Assembly (NCBI GenBank): GCA_012931725.1
Contig: CM022949.1
Location: 46,046,980-46,110,979, forward strand
Direction: 5' to 3'
DNA from: Litsea cubeba
Taxonomy: Eukaryota; Streptophyta; Magnoliopsida; Laurales; Lauraceae
DNA length: 64,000 nucleotides
Below the pieces are notes generated by a model, which searched no databases, was not told the DNA's origin, and saw nothing but the letters and a program-made list of their open reading frames with translations. The translations under genes and the position numbers were made by a program. Shown in pieces: positions 46,751 through 59,700 of this stretch; position 1 is the stretch's first letter; every line of letters begins with the position of its first letter.

Positions 46751-49700
46751 GGACATTTGGTCCTCCAAATGTAAATCGTACCTCGGTCAATAGATGAGGA
46801 TACTTCCTCATTACTTGCTCCTCTAGCTCCCACGTAGCTTCTTCCGGACCATGGTGCTCCCACAAGATCTTCACCCAACGAATCATCCGGGTACGCAACA
46901 CTGTCTCCTTGACGTCGATCACTTGCAAAGGCTTCTCATCGTAGGCTGCGTCTGCTCGAATCTCCAAAGGCTCATACTCAATGACGTGCGACGAGTCCGG
47001 AACATACTTCCTCAACATAGCCACATCGAAAACATCATGTACTGCTGCAAGATTAGGAGGTAATATCAATCTGTAGGCCAAGTCTCCAACTCTGCTGCGA
47101 ATCTCGAACGGTCCAATATACCTTGGTGACAACTTGCCCTTCTGCCCAAATCGAATGGTGCCCTTCATCGGTGAAACTTTGAGGAACACCTTATCTCCCA
47201 CTTGAAACTCGAGATCTCTACGTCGGTGATCCGCATAACTCTTCTGCCTACTCTGAGCTGCCTTCAATCGTTCATATGCAAGTTTGACCTTTGCACTAGT
47301 CTCACCAATAATAGTTGGTCCATGAAAGCTTCTGACTCCGACTTCTTCCCAACAAAACCGGTGATCTGCACCTCCTACCATAAAGAGCTTCAAACGGTGC
47401 CATGCCGATACTCGCGTGAAAGCTGTTATTGTATGCGAACTCGCACAAAGCCAAATCTCGATCCCATTCTATCTTGTAGTTCAAAACACACGCTCTGAGC
47501 ATGTCCTCAAGAGTTTAGATCATCCTCTCCGACTGTCCATCAGTCTGCGGATGGTATGCCGTGCTGAAAGTCAACTGAGTGCCCATAGCTTGCTGGAATG
47601 AAGTCCAAAATCTTGAGATAAATCGACTATCTCTATCTGACACAATCGAAGCTGGAATCCCATGCAATCGAACAATCTCCTTGATAAACATATCCGCCAT
47701 CGTATGCATCTTGGTTCCTGTCTTGAAAGGCACAAAGTGTGCAGACTTAGTCAATCTGTCTACGATCACCCAAATAGCATTGTTGTGTCTCGAAGTCTCT
47801 GGTAGTCCTGACACAAAATCCATCGTAATGTGCTCCCACTTCCACTTAGGTCTCTTCAATGGCTTCAAAAGTCCTGGAGGCTTTCTATGTTCTGATTTGA
47901 TCTTCTGGCATGTCAAACTCCTCGAAACAAATCCAGCAATCTCTCTCTTCATATTGTTCCACCAAAACCGACCCCATAAATTCTGGTACATCTTAGTACT
48001 ACCGGGATGCATAGAGTACCGTGCATGATGCGCCTCTACCATAATCTGATCCTTAAGATTTCCAACATTAGGCACACACAACCTATCCCGGAAATACAAA
48101 ACACCATCTTCAAGTCTGAAATCTGGCTTATCTGTAATCCTGTCTCTAATCCTGACCAACTCGGGATCCTGAAACTGGCTATCCTTAATCTGCTGAATCA
48201 ACTGCGGTTCTGAAACTGACATGGCTGCCAACAAAACCTTCTCACTGACCAGTTCTATCTCAACATCTAAATCTTTGAAAGTCTCAACTAAATCCCATTC
48301 TCCGAACAAACTGGCCAAAGTACCTGACTTCCGGCTCAACGCATCTGCCACTACATTCCCTTTGCCCGGAAAATATCGAAAAGGAAAGTCATAATAAGCC
48401 ATCAACTCTAGCCAACGACGTTGCCTCTGATTCAAATCTTGCTGCGAGAAGAGGTACTGCAAACTCCTATGATCAGAATGAACTTCAAACCTCTCTCCAT
48501 AGAGATAATGTCTCCAAAGTTTCAAGGCAAAAACTACCGCCGCTAACTCCAAGTCATGCGTGGCATAGTTCTTCTCATGTTCTCTTAGTTGCCTAGATCC
48601 ATAAGCCACTACCTTGCCATTCTGCATCAAAACACAACCTAATCCAACCTTCGAAGCATCAGTATAGATCACAAATCCTCCGCTCTCGGTCGGTAAAGTC
48701 AGCACTAGGGCTGTAGTGAGCTTCTCCTTAAGCAATTGAAAATTAGCTTCACACTCTGGAGTCCAAACAAAAGTGATATTCTTCTTAGTCAACTTGGTCA
48801 ATGGAGCTGAAATCTTAGCAAATCCTTCAACAAATCTCCGATAGTATCCAGCCAATCCTAGAAAACTCCTGACCTCTACTACATTCATAGGGCTTTGCCA
48901 ATTCACTACTACTTCTACCTTAGCTGGGTCAACTGCCAAACCTTCTTTAGAGATTATGTGCACGAGAAAAGCTATTTGCTCCAACCAAAATTCACATTTA
49001 TTCAACTTCACATATAACTGATTGTCTTTCAACAATTGCAATGAAGTCCTCAGATGCTCTGCATGATCTTCCTTAGACTTAGAATACACCAAGATGTCAT
49101 CAATAAAAACAACTGTAAATTGATCCAAGTATGGGGCAAAGATTCTGTTCATCAAAGACATGAAAACTCCCGGAGCATTTGTTAATCCAAAAGGCATAAC
49201 TAGGAACTCATAATGTTCATATCTCGTCCGGAAAGCTGTCTTAGGAATATCTTGATCTCTAATCCTTAACTGATGATAACTGGACCTAAGACCAATCTTC
49301 AAGAAATGAGCTGCACCTTGTAATTGATCAAACAATTCATCAATCATAGGCAATGGATATTTGTTCTTTATAGTCACTTGATTAAGCTGCCTATAATCAA
49401 TGCATAACCTTAAGGTGCCATCTTTCTTCTTCACAAAAAAAACTGGAGCTCCCTAAGGAGAAACACTAGGGCGAATAAAACCCTTATCAAGTAATTCTTC
49501 CAATTGAATCTTCAATTCTCTCAGCTCTGTAGGTGCCATCCTGTAAGGTGCTCTAGAGATTGGGGCTGTCCCCGGCACTAACTCAATAGTAAAATCTATC
49601 TCCCTAATAGGTGGCAAACCAGGTACTTCATCCGGAAAGACATCCGGGAATTCACAAGCTACTGGAATATCTTCTAACTGCTTAGGCTGTTTATCATCAG

Positions 49701-50114
49701 AAATAAAAGCTATGAACCCTTCACAACCACTATGGATTAGTCTCTCTGCCTTAAGAGCTGAAATTATTCTGGTATCTAGTCTCTTCTTAGACCCTTCAAA
49801 GATTACTCCTGCACTAGACTCATCTATCCTGAGGGTCACAGTCTTGTGGAAACAATCCATACAAGCACGATACTTCGCTAGCCAATCCATTCCTAAATAA
49901 CATCAAAATCGTGCATAGCTAGGACTATCAAATCTGCTGGCATCACCAAATCACCTATCTGCACTCTACACTGCGGGTAAAACAAATCACAAACTACCCT
50001 CCTGCCTACTGGAGTAACAATCACAAGTACAACCTGCAACTGCTCGGGTCTACCTTCGATCGTCATAGCAAAGTGCGGTGCAATGAAAGAGTGTGTGGAT
50101 CCAGGATCAAACAA
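46745..50114 (-). pseudogene. pol: Second Tekay pol: protease to chromodomain, interrupted
   Basis: The protease reads MFDPGSTHSFIAPHFAM (50114 onward), with a one-base loss between FDVI and MDWLAKYRA at about 49893. RT shows KKKDGTLRLCIDYRQLNQVT, MPFGLTNAPGVFM and FIDDILVYSK, after a stop near 49450. RNase H has IYTDASKVGLGCVLMQNG. Integrase has TMDFVSGLPET, IVSDRDSRFISRFW and DGQSERMI, with an in-frame stop at 47515-47517 and a frameshift near 47330. The chromodomain (VIDVKETVLRTRMIRWVKIL, then EEATWELEEQVMRKYP) is intact, and the frame now reads through the polypurine tract into the LTR. Confidence 0.88.
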
Positions 50115-50139
50115 AACTCTAGTTTCATGATCACAAACA

Positions 50140-50466
50140 ACAGCTTACCTTCTATAACAGTATCTGCAGCTTCAGCTTCTTCGTTGGTCATGGCATAAAT
50201 ACGTCCCATTGCATTCGGACGCTGCTGTGGCGCTGCCTTTGTTGTCCTTGCCTCTGTTGACCTGGACCTTATTGCCTAAGCCTCTGTTGGCCTTGCACTT
50301 GTCTCTGCTGCTGTTGCTGAGGTGGCCTCTGAGCTGGTTGTTGTTGTTGTTGTTGCGGTATCTGTTGTCCCTGCTTTGCAAGCAATGCCTGGAGGAGAGG
50401 CGGGACCTGAAATTGGACTAACTCTGGCGGCCTCACGCTGATTCGGGCAGTCCTTCGTGGGGGCAT
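50140..50466 (-). pseudogene. gag: Second Tekay gag, large internal deletion
   Basis: The start MPPRRTARISVRPPELVQFQ at 50466 is followed within about 40 codons by the Gln-rich C-terminal region and then by the linker to protease. The complete gag core and zinc knuckle, about 0.9 kb in the other Tekay copy, are missing. Such a copy could not build its own particle. Confidence 0.75.
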
Positions 50467-50611
50467 TTTTCTGTAAAACAATTGGGTTAGCACAAACACT
50501 TTAACAAACCCTAGGAAAAATCCAAAAGAATTGGTACACCCAACTTCCTACCGTATCCTCACATCGTGCCCTAACGTTCTAAGTATTTTAAATACTCTTA
50601 GAACAACATAT

Positions 50612-50623
50612 GCTCTGCTACCA
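50612..50623 (-). other. Primer-binding site, initiator tRNA-Met type, one mismatch
   Basis: The minus strand reads TGGTAGCAGAGC, one base off the standard TGGTATCAGAGC, next to the 5' LTR end. Confidence 0.85.
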
Positions 50624-50632
50624 ACTTACATA

Positions 50633-53433
50633 TGTCACTCCCCGAGCCCGAGATTTCACATATCCCGAGGCGCGACACACGCCCGCGTGGAAATTCGAGT
50701 CAAACTCATTGACTCTTGGTCCCCATGTACGAAATTACCCACAGGATATCACATGTGAGGTTTATAAATCCATGTATCTGTATTTTTCACCTATATAATT
50801 TTGTCAAATAGATATCCAATATCATAACACCCAATCATCAAGATATAGAGCATAAGGTTCACGAGCATAGATTTAAAAGTTCAAGTTTACAATCCCAAAA
50901 GCTAAACAAGTTCATAAAACTTCTACAAAATGAGTGACACTTCCAAGCCACGGTCTAAGGGTCATTTAACGTCCATCTCATCGTGCATATGCCTAGAAGA
51001 CATCATCAGGAGTCCATTTTGCTACGTTAAGGGGAGGTTCCTCTTCCTCAAGGATCTCCGGGGCAATGGCGTCGATGTATTCACCTGTAACGCCAAGTGT
51101 AGCACCATTAGACTAAGCTAAGCAATGTAAGCATATATAATTCATATAACATGTGGCAAAAAAATATCTGAACATATACATAAATCATATGAGGTCAAGT
51201 GCGTACACTAGGCAATCTGAGCATGAATAAACATGAGACATTCGAATCAAGAATAACAGATGTACACAATAACAGGACTAGTTAGCACATCCACATTAGC
51301 TAAATTCTCTCAATTTAATCATGTAAACATGAAAGTAAAGGGAGAGCAGAATATCAGAACAGGACGGGGCGGTACTACTAGGAGACAGAGGTACCCAGAA
51401 TTCTCCATCATAGACCTAGGGTGCCGGTAAACCCTCAGAATAATTTCCCATCTACAGAGGGCCAGAAATATATATATACTAAACCCACACTTAGCCGGGT
51501 CCGACTTAGATAGGGTCGAAGCCAAGTGGTGCTGACTCATAGAATGCAATATACAGTTAACAAAGCAGATATAAAACAGATACAGGACAGATCATATAAT
51601 ATTACAAAATCAGAACTTATTACAGATATAACTGAACAGAAGCAGAAAACAGACATAATATAAACAGGTGTATAAGAAAATACACATAACCAAGCAGAGG
51701 TATGATCAAGTCATACGAGAATACTGGAAAACGGAATGCAATGCATGTACAGAGAAATTTATATTCGGAATCAAGATAGAAATCAAGCCAAGCCTACAGT
51801 CTTGGAACCCTCGTGGTCTTCACCGTCCAACTTGATGTAGTACTAAGAATTCCGGCATTATTGGGCTACAAAGGAACCCTTGGCGTTACTTAATTTGGAT
51901 GCCGAATCCTTTAGTATAACACATTTGGTTCGGATTACAATACGAAGATTCACGATGTTCTTTGTGGGTGCATGGTAGCTCACACCTCACCCACATGAAT
52001 TACAATTCCATTGGGCATAATTTAGGACTCAAGGGATCCAACCTTAAAGTCCAACTATCAGGCCAAAATAATCTAAACATACTACGGTTCAACACTTGGC
52101 TCGCGGTACCCTCCGGTTGCCAAGATTTATTTAAAATCCAATATCCTCTTAAGTCCCAAACCTCAAATCAATAATATGCAAGGACCATTTGATTCTACGC
52201 TTCAAGAGCTTTCCAACGATATAAAGAACGTCAAAATCGGACATACGAGTCAAAAGTTATGGCCATTTGAAGTTTGGCTCGCCGGGCCCAGTGGCCCCTC
52301 TCGCTATAGCGATCTGGGAGCTCGCTATAGCGAGAATGCTCTCTGCCAGGGGCTCTTTTGCTCGCTAGAGCGAGGGTGGTTACTGCCAAGGTCCGGGGAG
52401 GCTGTGACAGGGCTGTTTTGTCCCTCTTGGCTTCCCCTACAACCATTATAATCCATTCCAATGATCAAAAACTAGCAAGATGAGCCACCAATGCTCTCTA
52501 AACATAAACATCCATTGTCTTGACCAAAAATACATCAAACCATACCCATTTACAAATCTAAAACCAATTTTTAAGCAAGAACAAAAATGAGCTGGAACTG
52601 GGTAATCTAGAATGAGATCCATTGCAAGAATCATAAATAGAGAATAACATGCACATTATTATAAATGTTTACTTGCCTTAAGGTGCTTGAAGCTAAAAAT
52701 CACAAATCCAAGCTATACTCAATCTCTATTTCCAAGGTAAACTCTCCAAAAGAAAAACCCCCAAATGTAATGGAGAAGATGAAGTCCTACAATGGTGAAA
52801 AATGAAAATGAGGAACAAGAAGATGCATGCACGAATTGTAACATCATCTCACTGATTTGAAACAAAAGCAATGGAAAGGAAGATGGAAACTTACCAATGG
52901 AGAAGATTAAAAGGGAAGAAGCTTGAGAGAGATTATAGATCTTGTAGAGGAAGATGAAGAAGATGAAGGTAGAGTCCCCAGATCTCACATGCAAGGTCAC
53001 CAACCATTCAATCTTGAGAAAATTTGGTGAAGAAGTGAAGGAGAAGAAAGAAGTTTCAGTTGCTGGAAATGAAGGAAGAAGAGAATCGTTGGAGATGAGA
53101 CTTTAAATGGAACTTTTCTGGGCTTTGCATGCAAACCCAGATTTAGGATTAAAATGTCACAAAAGGGCTTCCTGCTGGTAGGGTCTAAATGACTCGGGTC
53201 AAAACATGAAAATCAAAGCCCAAACTATGCTTTATGCAATGCACCTAAAATCCAAAAATTTCTAAGTACACACAAAAAACCCAAAACACTCCAAAAGTCA
53301 TAATCTACCTAGTAAATTGTCAAACCCCACTAATTCTACCTAATCAAGTCCAATCACAATCAAAACATCCATTAAGCAATTAATCTAAATTAATTAACTC
53401 TAAAATGAGATTAAGGCGGGTCGGGGTGTTACA
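50633..53433 (-). repeat. 5' LTR of second Tekay element
   Basis: The outer end is GGTGTTACA at 53433 and the inner end TGTCACTCCCC at 50633 (plus-strand reading), about 2.8 kb. It contains palindromes at 52300 (CTCGCTATAGCGAT), 52321 (CTCGCTATAGCGAG) and 52361 (CTCGCTAGAGCGAG), one more than the 3' LTR. The frames inside are not coding. Confidence 0.92.
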
Positions 53434-53943
53434 GGGTCTATTTATTGTCTTTTCCTCCTTTTTGGCTTGAGACTCTTCCAAAAATAAAACTTTGTCTTGG
53501 CTTGACTTGTAAGCAAAGCAATTGTAATTTGAATTAGAGTTGATTTGATCTTCTTTCTTTATCTTGAACAAAACTATGAGCCGTAGGTCTCATAGAAAAT
53601 TGCGTAGAGAAGGAGAAAGTGTGGAGGAGGAGAAAGAGGGGATGAGGTGTGGAATGAGCTGAGGAGGGGATAGAGAGGGGATGAGGTGGACGTCCAAGGG
53701 GAGTGGGCCCCAAGGTTGGGCGTCCACATCCTTGGCTCTTCTTGAGTGTGAGATTTTTATCTCCTTTCTTTCTTTGACTTGATCTTCTAATCCTTCTTGG
53801 TTTCTTTCTCCTTCCTGCCGACTCATCACAAATATCGCTTGGATAACCGGCTCATCACAAATATCACTTGGATGACACTTCCTTAATTCAAATTGTACCT
53901 GGATTCTTTTGGAATATTCTTGATTTGAAACTCTAATCTTTAT

Positions 53944-54194
53944 AGAATTACAAGAAAAACTGCTTATAACGGGGGCCGGTGGCCACCGGTAAAACAGCGA
54001 TTGGCCGCCGGTATAACCTTTAGCATCGGTCATGGTGGCCACTGCTTGTTGACCGCATATGTCGAGTCGGTAAAGGTTTTAGCCAACCGTCGCTATTGAG
54101 TATTCTTGCAGCAGCCACAACTGCTGGGTTACAGGGGTGACGAAGGGCCAGCGGCCGCCGGTAAAGGAGAGAATGGCCGCTGCTAAAAGAAGTG
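53944..54194. mobile_element. CG-rich block resembling a CACTA-type subterminal region (right copy)
   Basis: The left edge reads AATTACAAGAAAAACTGC, near the usual CACTACAAGAAAAA. The interior is rich in GCCGGTGGCCACCGG and CGGTAAAGG motifs, and the right edge reads GCTGCTAAAAGAAGTG. It is the inverse of 39935-40183. Confidence 0.4.
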
Positions 54195-55053
54195 TTTTTT
54201 TTTTTTAAATATGCTGCTTAATAACTTTAAAAAAAAACTGCATAACATAAATTTCATGTATATTAATATTTTTCCTGTACATGATCAATGCTTAACAAAT
54301 CTTGCTCATAATCTGAGTATTGCATATCTAGATACTTAAACAGATAGCACATCATGACTTGCCTAAGGTACAACCGAACAATAGGACAGGGCCCACCATT
54401 GTGGACTTTCATCCCCATTAAGTCAAGCAAATGATTATAACTCTAGCACCCCAAGCATCGGAGTTGTTGCAGTTAGAGTTATCCACATTAGATGGACTCA
54501 CATGCCGCTGACCAACATCACAGTGGATCTGGCCAAGAAATATGCTCTCCTGGCTCGATGCTAAGCTCAAACAACTTGTCAATACCTCCACCGTTGCATT
54601 CAACTACACCATACTATCACCAATATCATTGTCATCACATTCACACCAACATTCATTCATTCATCATGATATTATGTATTACAAAAGGAGGAAGAGAGAC
54701 AAGACATTTTTGGCGTATCATCATTCATCATTAGCAACACCCATCCATTATCTTACACCTACCAATTGGCATTAATATGATTCTTGATCCAATACACATG
54801 TCCAACAAATCAAATTAAAAGTATGCTTAGAAAAAAGTGACTTTCACCATAAAATCATATTCCTTCTACAGTTCTAATCATGTTCAAATCCAACTCAAAG
54901 CAGGCTATACTGGGGCCACGCTTGGACTGGCCCAGACCACTTGCCACCCCACTTAGACTCGAGTTACATGAAAAGTCTACTCAACTAAGTTTGAAGTCCT
55001 AAGTCAACACATTTATGAAATTGGCATGCAGGAGATGGGTTTGAAGGAGTCAC

Positions 55054-55666
55054 CTGATATATCATCACTACGAGCTCCATTATTTTCGTCAAACTTCCCA
55101 TTGATGTTACAAGTACCCAGTGAATAGATCCATGTAAGGTTTCTATGCTTGGTTTTTATTTGATAAAACTCCTTGAGAACTTCAACACATTTAACCTGAG
55201 ATGCAAACACCCATATAGTTAATTTACAACGTATTCATTTATACTCTAGACACATAGTGACCAAAAACTTACTCCCTTACCATCTCTGCAGGAAGGTTGA
55301 GATCAAATGATTTACAACTTGACCAGAATCCAGTGTTTAGGACAGTGACGATCAGTCCATCCCAGGGTTTGCATGAGGGTTATTGTTAAGATAGTCCTCA
55401 AAATTTGTTTGATTTTCCCTAGCTATTGTCAAATCTGTCACCTATAATAAGCAATATAAACAACAAACATAAGCACAAATCGTAACCGTTTGGATTTGTA
55501 AATGGAAGAAATGCACTTCATGAAAGATGATTCATATCAACAAACCATTCCCTCCATCTTTGAGGTGAACTATCCGCCACATTGCTGCTTTAGCTTGGTC
55601 AAAATACTACTCTCATAGTCATCATTGGCACTTTTGTCAAAAAGAAGTCTACGAGCAAGCTTTTTC
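55054..55666 (-). pseudogene. CUL1: CUL1-like cullin fragment, three unspliced exons (right copy)
   Basis: Exon A is 55666-55546 (121 bases), exon B 55441-55281 (161) and exon C 55195-55054 (142), the same lengths as in the left copy. Exon A here reads KKLARRLLFDKSANDDYESS, with an intact CAG acceptor but a TAG stop in place of Gln in QQCGGQ. The frameshift after SNPGMD-like sequence in exon B is shared with the left copy, so it arose before duplication; the acceptor loss (left) and the stop (right) arose after. No downstream or upstream cullin exons are seen. Confidence 0.85.
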
Positions 55667-56727
55667 CTGCAAATTAATTAAACCAAGATGGTAATAGGAC
55701 AACAATGAAAATGAATTCACAGTTATTGAAGCCAAGTATTCTGAACACATTATGAGAAAAAAAGCATGTGCTCATAAAAACGATACCTATAGAATTCGAT
55801 GAAAAGGTCATATCAAATGAGCAAGTCAAGGAAGGAAAATGAGTATTTAAAAAGTAAAACTAAAAAACATTACAGATAATGAGTTTTGGTTCATATCAAA
55901 CGACAGCAAGTCAAGGCTTCAATACAGCCATAAGGTGATGTGTCATGTATCAAACAAAAAGGTTCAATCTCTATTTTCACTATGAACAATATGTAGCATG
56001 CAACTGTAAAATAATAAGATGATAATTTGTGTGGTTGAAGAATCAATCATAGTTTTAACTTTAAGCATCCATCCCCTTCATGATTCATATTTATGTTTTC
56101 ATTTTTTTTTTAAATTCTTCTGAATAATCTCAATAACCTTATCAATGAGATTTAGTACCTGCATAAACCCAAAGTTCACTGAGCACAACCGTGTAACAAG
56201 CACTAGAAGATATTTTTGCAGGTGAAATAGTATAGTCAAAAAGCAGAAAATTACCTTTGGTTTCATGAATTATTCAAGTAAGAACCAATTCAACTGCAAC
56301 CGAACATTATTGAAAGTAAAAACCCATCATCCCCAATCGATAAAATAGCAATAACATATGCTAACATAGATAACTAAAATCTAGCTACTATAAAAGAAAA
56401 GGAAAAACATAAAGTAAAACTACAATATATATCATTAATCAGAGTATAACCCATTAAAATTAAATGCATCAAGTCCATGTATAGTGATGAAAACAACATA
56501 AAAAAGGCTATATCAACGTATCCATCTTCTACGCTAGATCGGCCGGCCTAAGCAAGGCTAAATCAGGTAGCCCATATGCTTTCAAAATGGTGTTGTGGGA
56601 CTACATTCAATTCTTCACATGGCTTGTAATCTTCCATCTGCATCGCCTAAATCATAAATGGCATATTCTGGAGTCAACCACATGAGTTGATGAGGTAGGA
56701 GAGTGTGAAAGATGGTTTATGTGGGGA

Positions 56728-56732
56728 GTTTT
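56728..56732 (+). repeat. Target-site duplication GTTTT, left copy
   Basis: GTTTT directly precedes the solo LTR and is repeated at 60228-60232. Confidence 0.9.
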
Positions 56733-59700
56733 TGTCACATCCTAGACCCGAGAATTCCCCGAATAGGGGGGTTCCCGAGATATGACGTGCGTACTCCCGT
56801 GAACTCGCACTTGTTCCGGACCAAATCCGAATTCACGAATGAAAAAATTCCACTTTACACGTGTGAGGATTTCTCACCGACACCTCTCAATGAACATTTA
56901 ATTGTGGAAGTATGTACAATATCAATATGAAAGCCACGAGTAGTCCATTAACAAATCTGTTACATAACAATTAATCTTTACAAAGCTAATAATTTAAACC
57001 ATCAAATGCATACTTAAGCTAAGTGAAAGGCGGACTATCTAGTCTCAAGCCATAATTACTAATCATATGCGAACTCTGGCGGTCAAAGCCAACCATTGTC
57101 CTTACCACTCTCTAATCTGGAAAACTATCAATTATCCTCCTCGTTAACCTGGATCCCTGTGGCACCAATTGTAGCACCATGAATACAACGATTCAACAAT
57201 GTATGAGTAATTAAAATTAACACGTAATGAGTAATTAAAATTAACACGTATTATTTTAAAGCAATTAGGATTAACACATGTTATTTCAATTTGATTTATT
57301 ATTGACAGAAGATTAAAATATGTCAAATAATCGGAGACTAGGCACATTGTGCGTTAAGAATAAATCATGCTTTATCGAATCACAAATCAATACTTACATT
57401 CTAGTTGGCTACTACCTTTGCTCAATCCTCCGTTAATAGAGAGCATGCGTATTGGGATGTCACTAGTGACCCGGCCAAAGGTTCTCCTGGCTACGCGGTT
57501 TCTGGAGCTCCAGTGCTCCAGACTACCTACTGCGTAGCGGCATCAACAATTCTAAACCAAGACCCACCCCGTCGAGTATCGTCTGGTCAAAGATAAGTAG
57601 TGCCGACTCATTCAATTCAATTAACATGACTTGAGTAAGACTTAGACACTAAATTCATTTCGAATCTTTAGATTCCATTCTATTCATTTCAATCAATCTA
57701 GTCATATTTACTCAGTCCGCTATTCACATCAATGTACGATACATTTGTAAAACAATAGCACTAATCATTGAGAAGTAATACAAATAATGCATATAACTAT
57801 TCTTGAGATATTTGAGGGCAATAATAAAATCAATAACAATATGCAAATGCAATTTAATTAATAGAGTCAAGGAGATTTACTAGTCAAACCTAAGCTAATT
57901 ACCCATCGTCTCTAACCGACCATTTGGATGTAAGTTTAGGTAACCCGCTGCACGTGCTACATTTTCTTGGTGTCATGCTGTGTATGTGTGAGGTACATCA
58001 GATTCTTCTAAATCAACACCCATGGTGAATTTTAGACAAGACGGGTAACCACATGAGTTGATCTCAGCCCAAGATTTCTCATGTGTTATGATTTCCATCG
58101 AACTATGATAATCGGTGATAGGAACCATTCTATGGACCTACAAGGCTAATCCTTTACGCCCTAAAAGCCTTCTTGGTTTAGTGTTTATATCACAATCATC
58201 TTCGGGGATTGATTGTGAAGGGTTTAGTCCGTGGGTTCCAATCTAGGGTCCAAACTAGATTTGAAGTCTTTTTTCCCCAAAAGAGATAGGGCCCGATTCA
58301 ATGGTCTACATATCAACTTCCACTCCCAATCTCTGATCATTAGGATGTGTGGACCAATGGTTCCTACGTTCAAAGAGCTTTCCAACGATATGTGGAACTC
58401 CAAAATCCGCCGTACGGATCAAAAGTTATGGCCGTTCAAAGCTGACATTGTTGGGCCTAATGGGCCTACCCGCTTGAGCGGGCCCAATGATCCGCTCGAG
58501 CGGACAGCATTCTGTGACCAATTTTCTGGGCAGAAAGCAACCCGCTTGTTTGACCAAGTGGCTTGGCTCCAGCAGGAAGCACGCTGTATCCATTTTGTAC
58601 ATAGAAACTGAGCTTAAATGCTCTGTTTTCTAGGACCTATTCTCCATACCTAAAACCAACTTTATAAGGTATAAACCTGGACAAAAGGGGCCTCCAAAGT
58701 GCTCATAAAATCCATAAATCATCCAATTTACATTCCACATTAATCCATTACAAGAACCCATTCCAAAATTAATCAAAATGAAGGAAATGGGCAGAATCTA
58801 AATACACAATTAAACCTCATTATTCAATCAAGGATAAATCACCTGCATACATTAATAATTGCTCATTACTTGCCTTAAATGGTGCTTTAGTCTCTAATCT
58901 TTCTTCTTGATCCATTCCAAATAAAACCCCCAAAATTCTTAAGCTCAAATTACCTTCCTACAATGATGAATGCAATAAATGGAAATCTATTAACATGCAT
59001 GCACTTTAAATGAATTCAAACAGTTCATACTAAGCTTAGATGATCATTGAGAAGATGGGTTCTTACCAATAGAGAAGATTGGATGTGGAATGGAGAGAAA
59101 TAAGCTTGAAGATTGATGATGGGAAAAATGATGGACTTGAGATTACTCACATGTTCAGCTGCTTGGTTGATTGTGATTAAGGAAGATGCTTGAGTGCAAA
59201 CCTTGTCAATGGAGGAGATGAATTCATAGTTTGAGGAAGATGGAGTCTTAGCTAAGATAGAGAAGATGAAGTTGCAATCATTAACTCCAACTTGAGCTCT
59301 TCAAACTTATTATGGAAGAAGGAAAATAAAGATGGGTAGAGGAATATGAAGACAAGAGAAGAAGAGAAAGAGGACTCATCTCTCTTAGGGTCCATTTGGT
59401 AAGGGGGTAAAATGGGGGGAAGAAAAAAAATGGGGGGAAAATGGAGGGAAAATGAAAAATGAGGGTGTTTGGGAAGGGGGGGAGGGAAAGTGGGGGAGGG
59501 CAAAGAGGGGGGAAAATTCGAGTGGGGCCCACCAAAAGATTCTCCCCTCAAAAGTGAGGGGAAAGTATGAGGCGAAGAGGGGATTTCTGACCAAATGACT
59601 AAATTGCCCTTTTTGAAAGAGAGGATTTTTATCTTTTTGCAAAAATAAGGGTAAATTGGTAATTTTCTCTCTACCTCACAAACAAACAAAACACTACTTT

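Larger units (their letters stand above)
44538..53433 (-). mobile_element. Second Tekay-type chromovirus, minus strand, 3' end truncated
   Basis: On the minus strand the order is 5' LTR (53433-50633), primer site, shortened gag, protease, RT, RNase H, integrase, chromodomain, polypurine tract and 3' LTR (46736-44538). The 3' LTR lacks about 600 bases of its outer end, so no target duplication can be checked on the left. Most of gag is deleted and pol has several frame breaks. It is a different family from the element at 25287-36668: the LTRs share no long similarity. Confidence 0.92.
53595..56727 (-). repeat. Right arm of inverted duplication (non-LTR part)
   Basis: This is the inverse of 37403-40508, with the same order of cullin exons, conserved unrecognised block (54480-54775) and CG-rich block. 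Homology begins at about 53595 (AAATTGCGTAGAGAAGGAG). The 160 bases between the second Tekay element and this point (53434-53594) show nothing recognisable. Confidence 0.85.

Noticed and set aside
53595..58885. Inverted arms as an assembly artefact
   Set aside because: Scattered substitutions, different lesions in each cullin copy and an element present in only one arm argue for two real loci, though long reads should confirm.
59252..59642. Phe- and Pro-rich frames
   Set aside because: Low-complexity translation of the MITE's purine and pyrimidine tracts.
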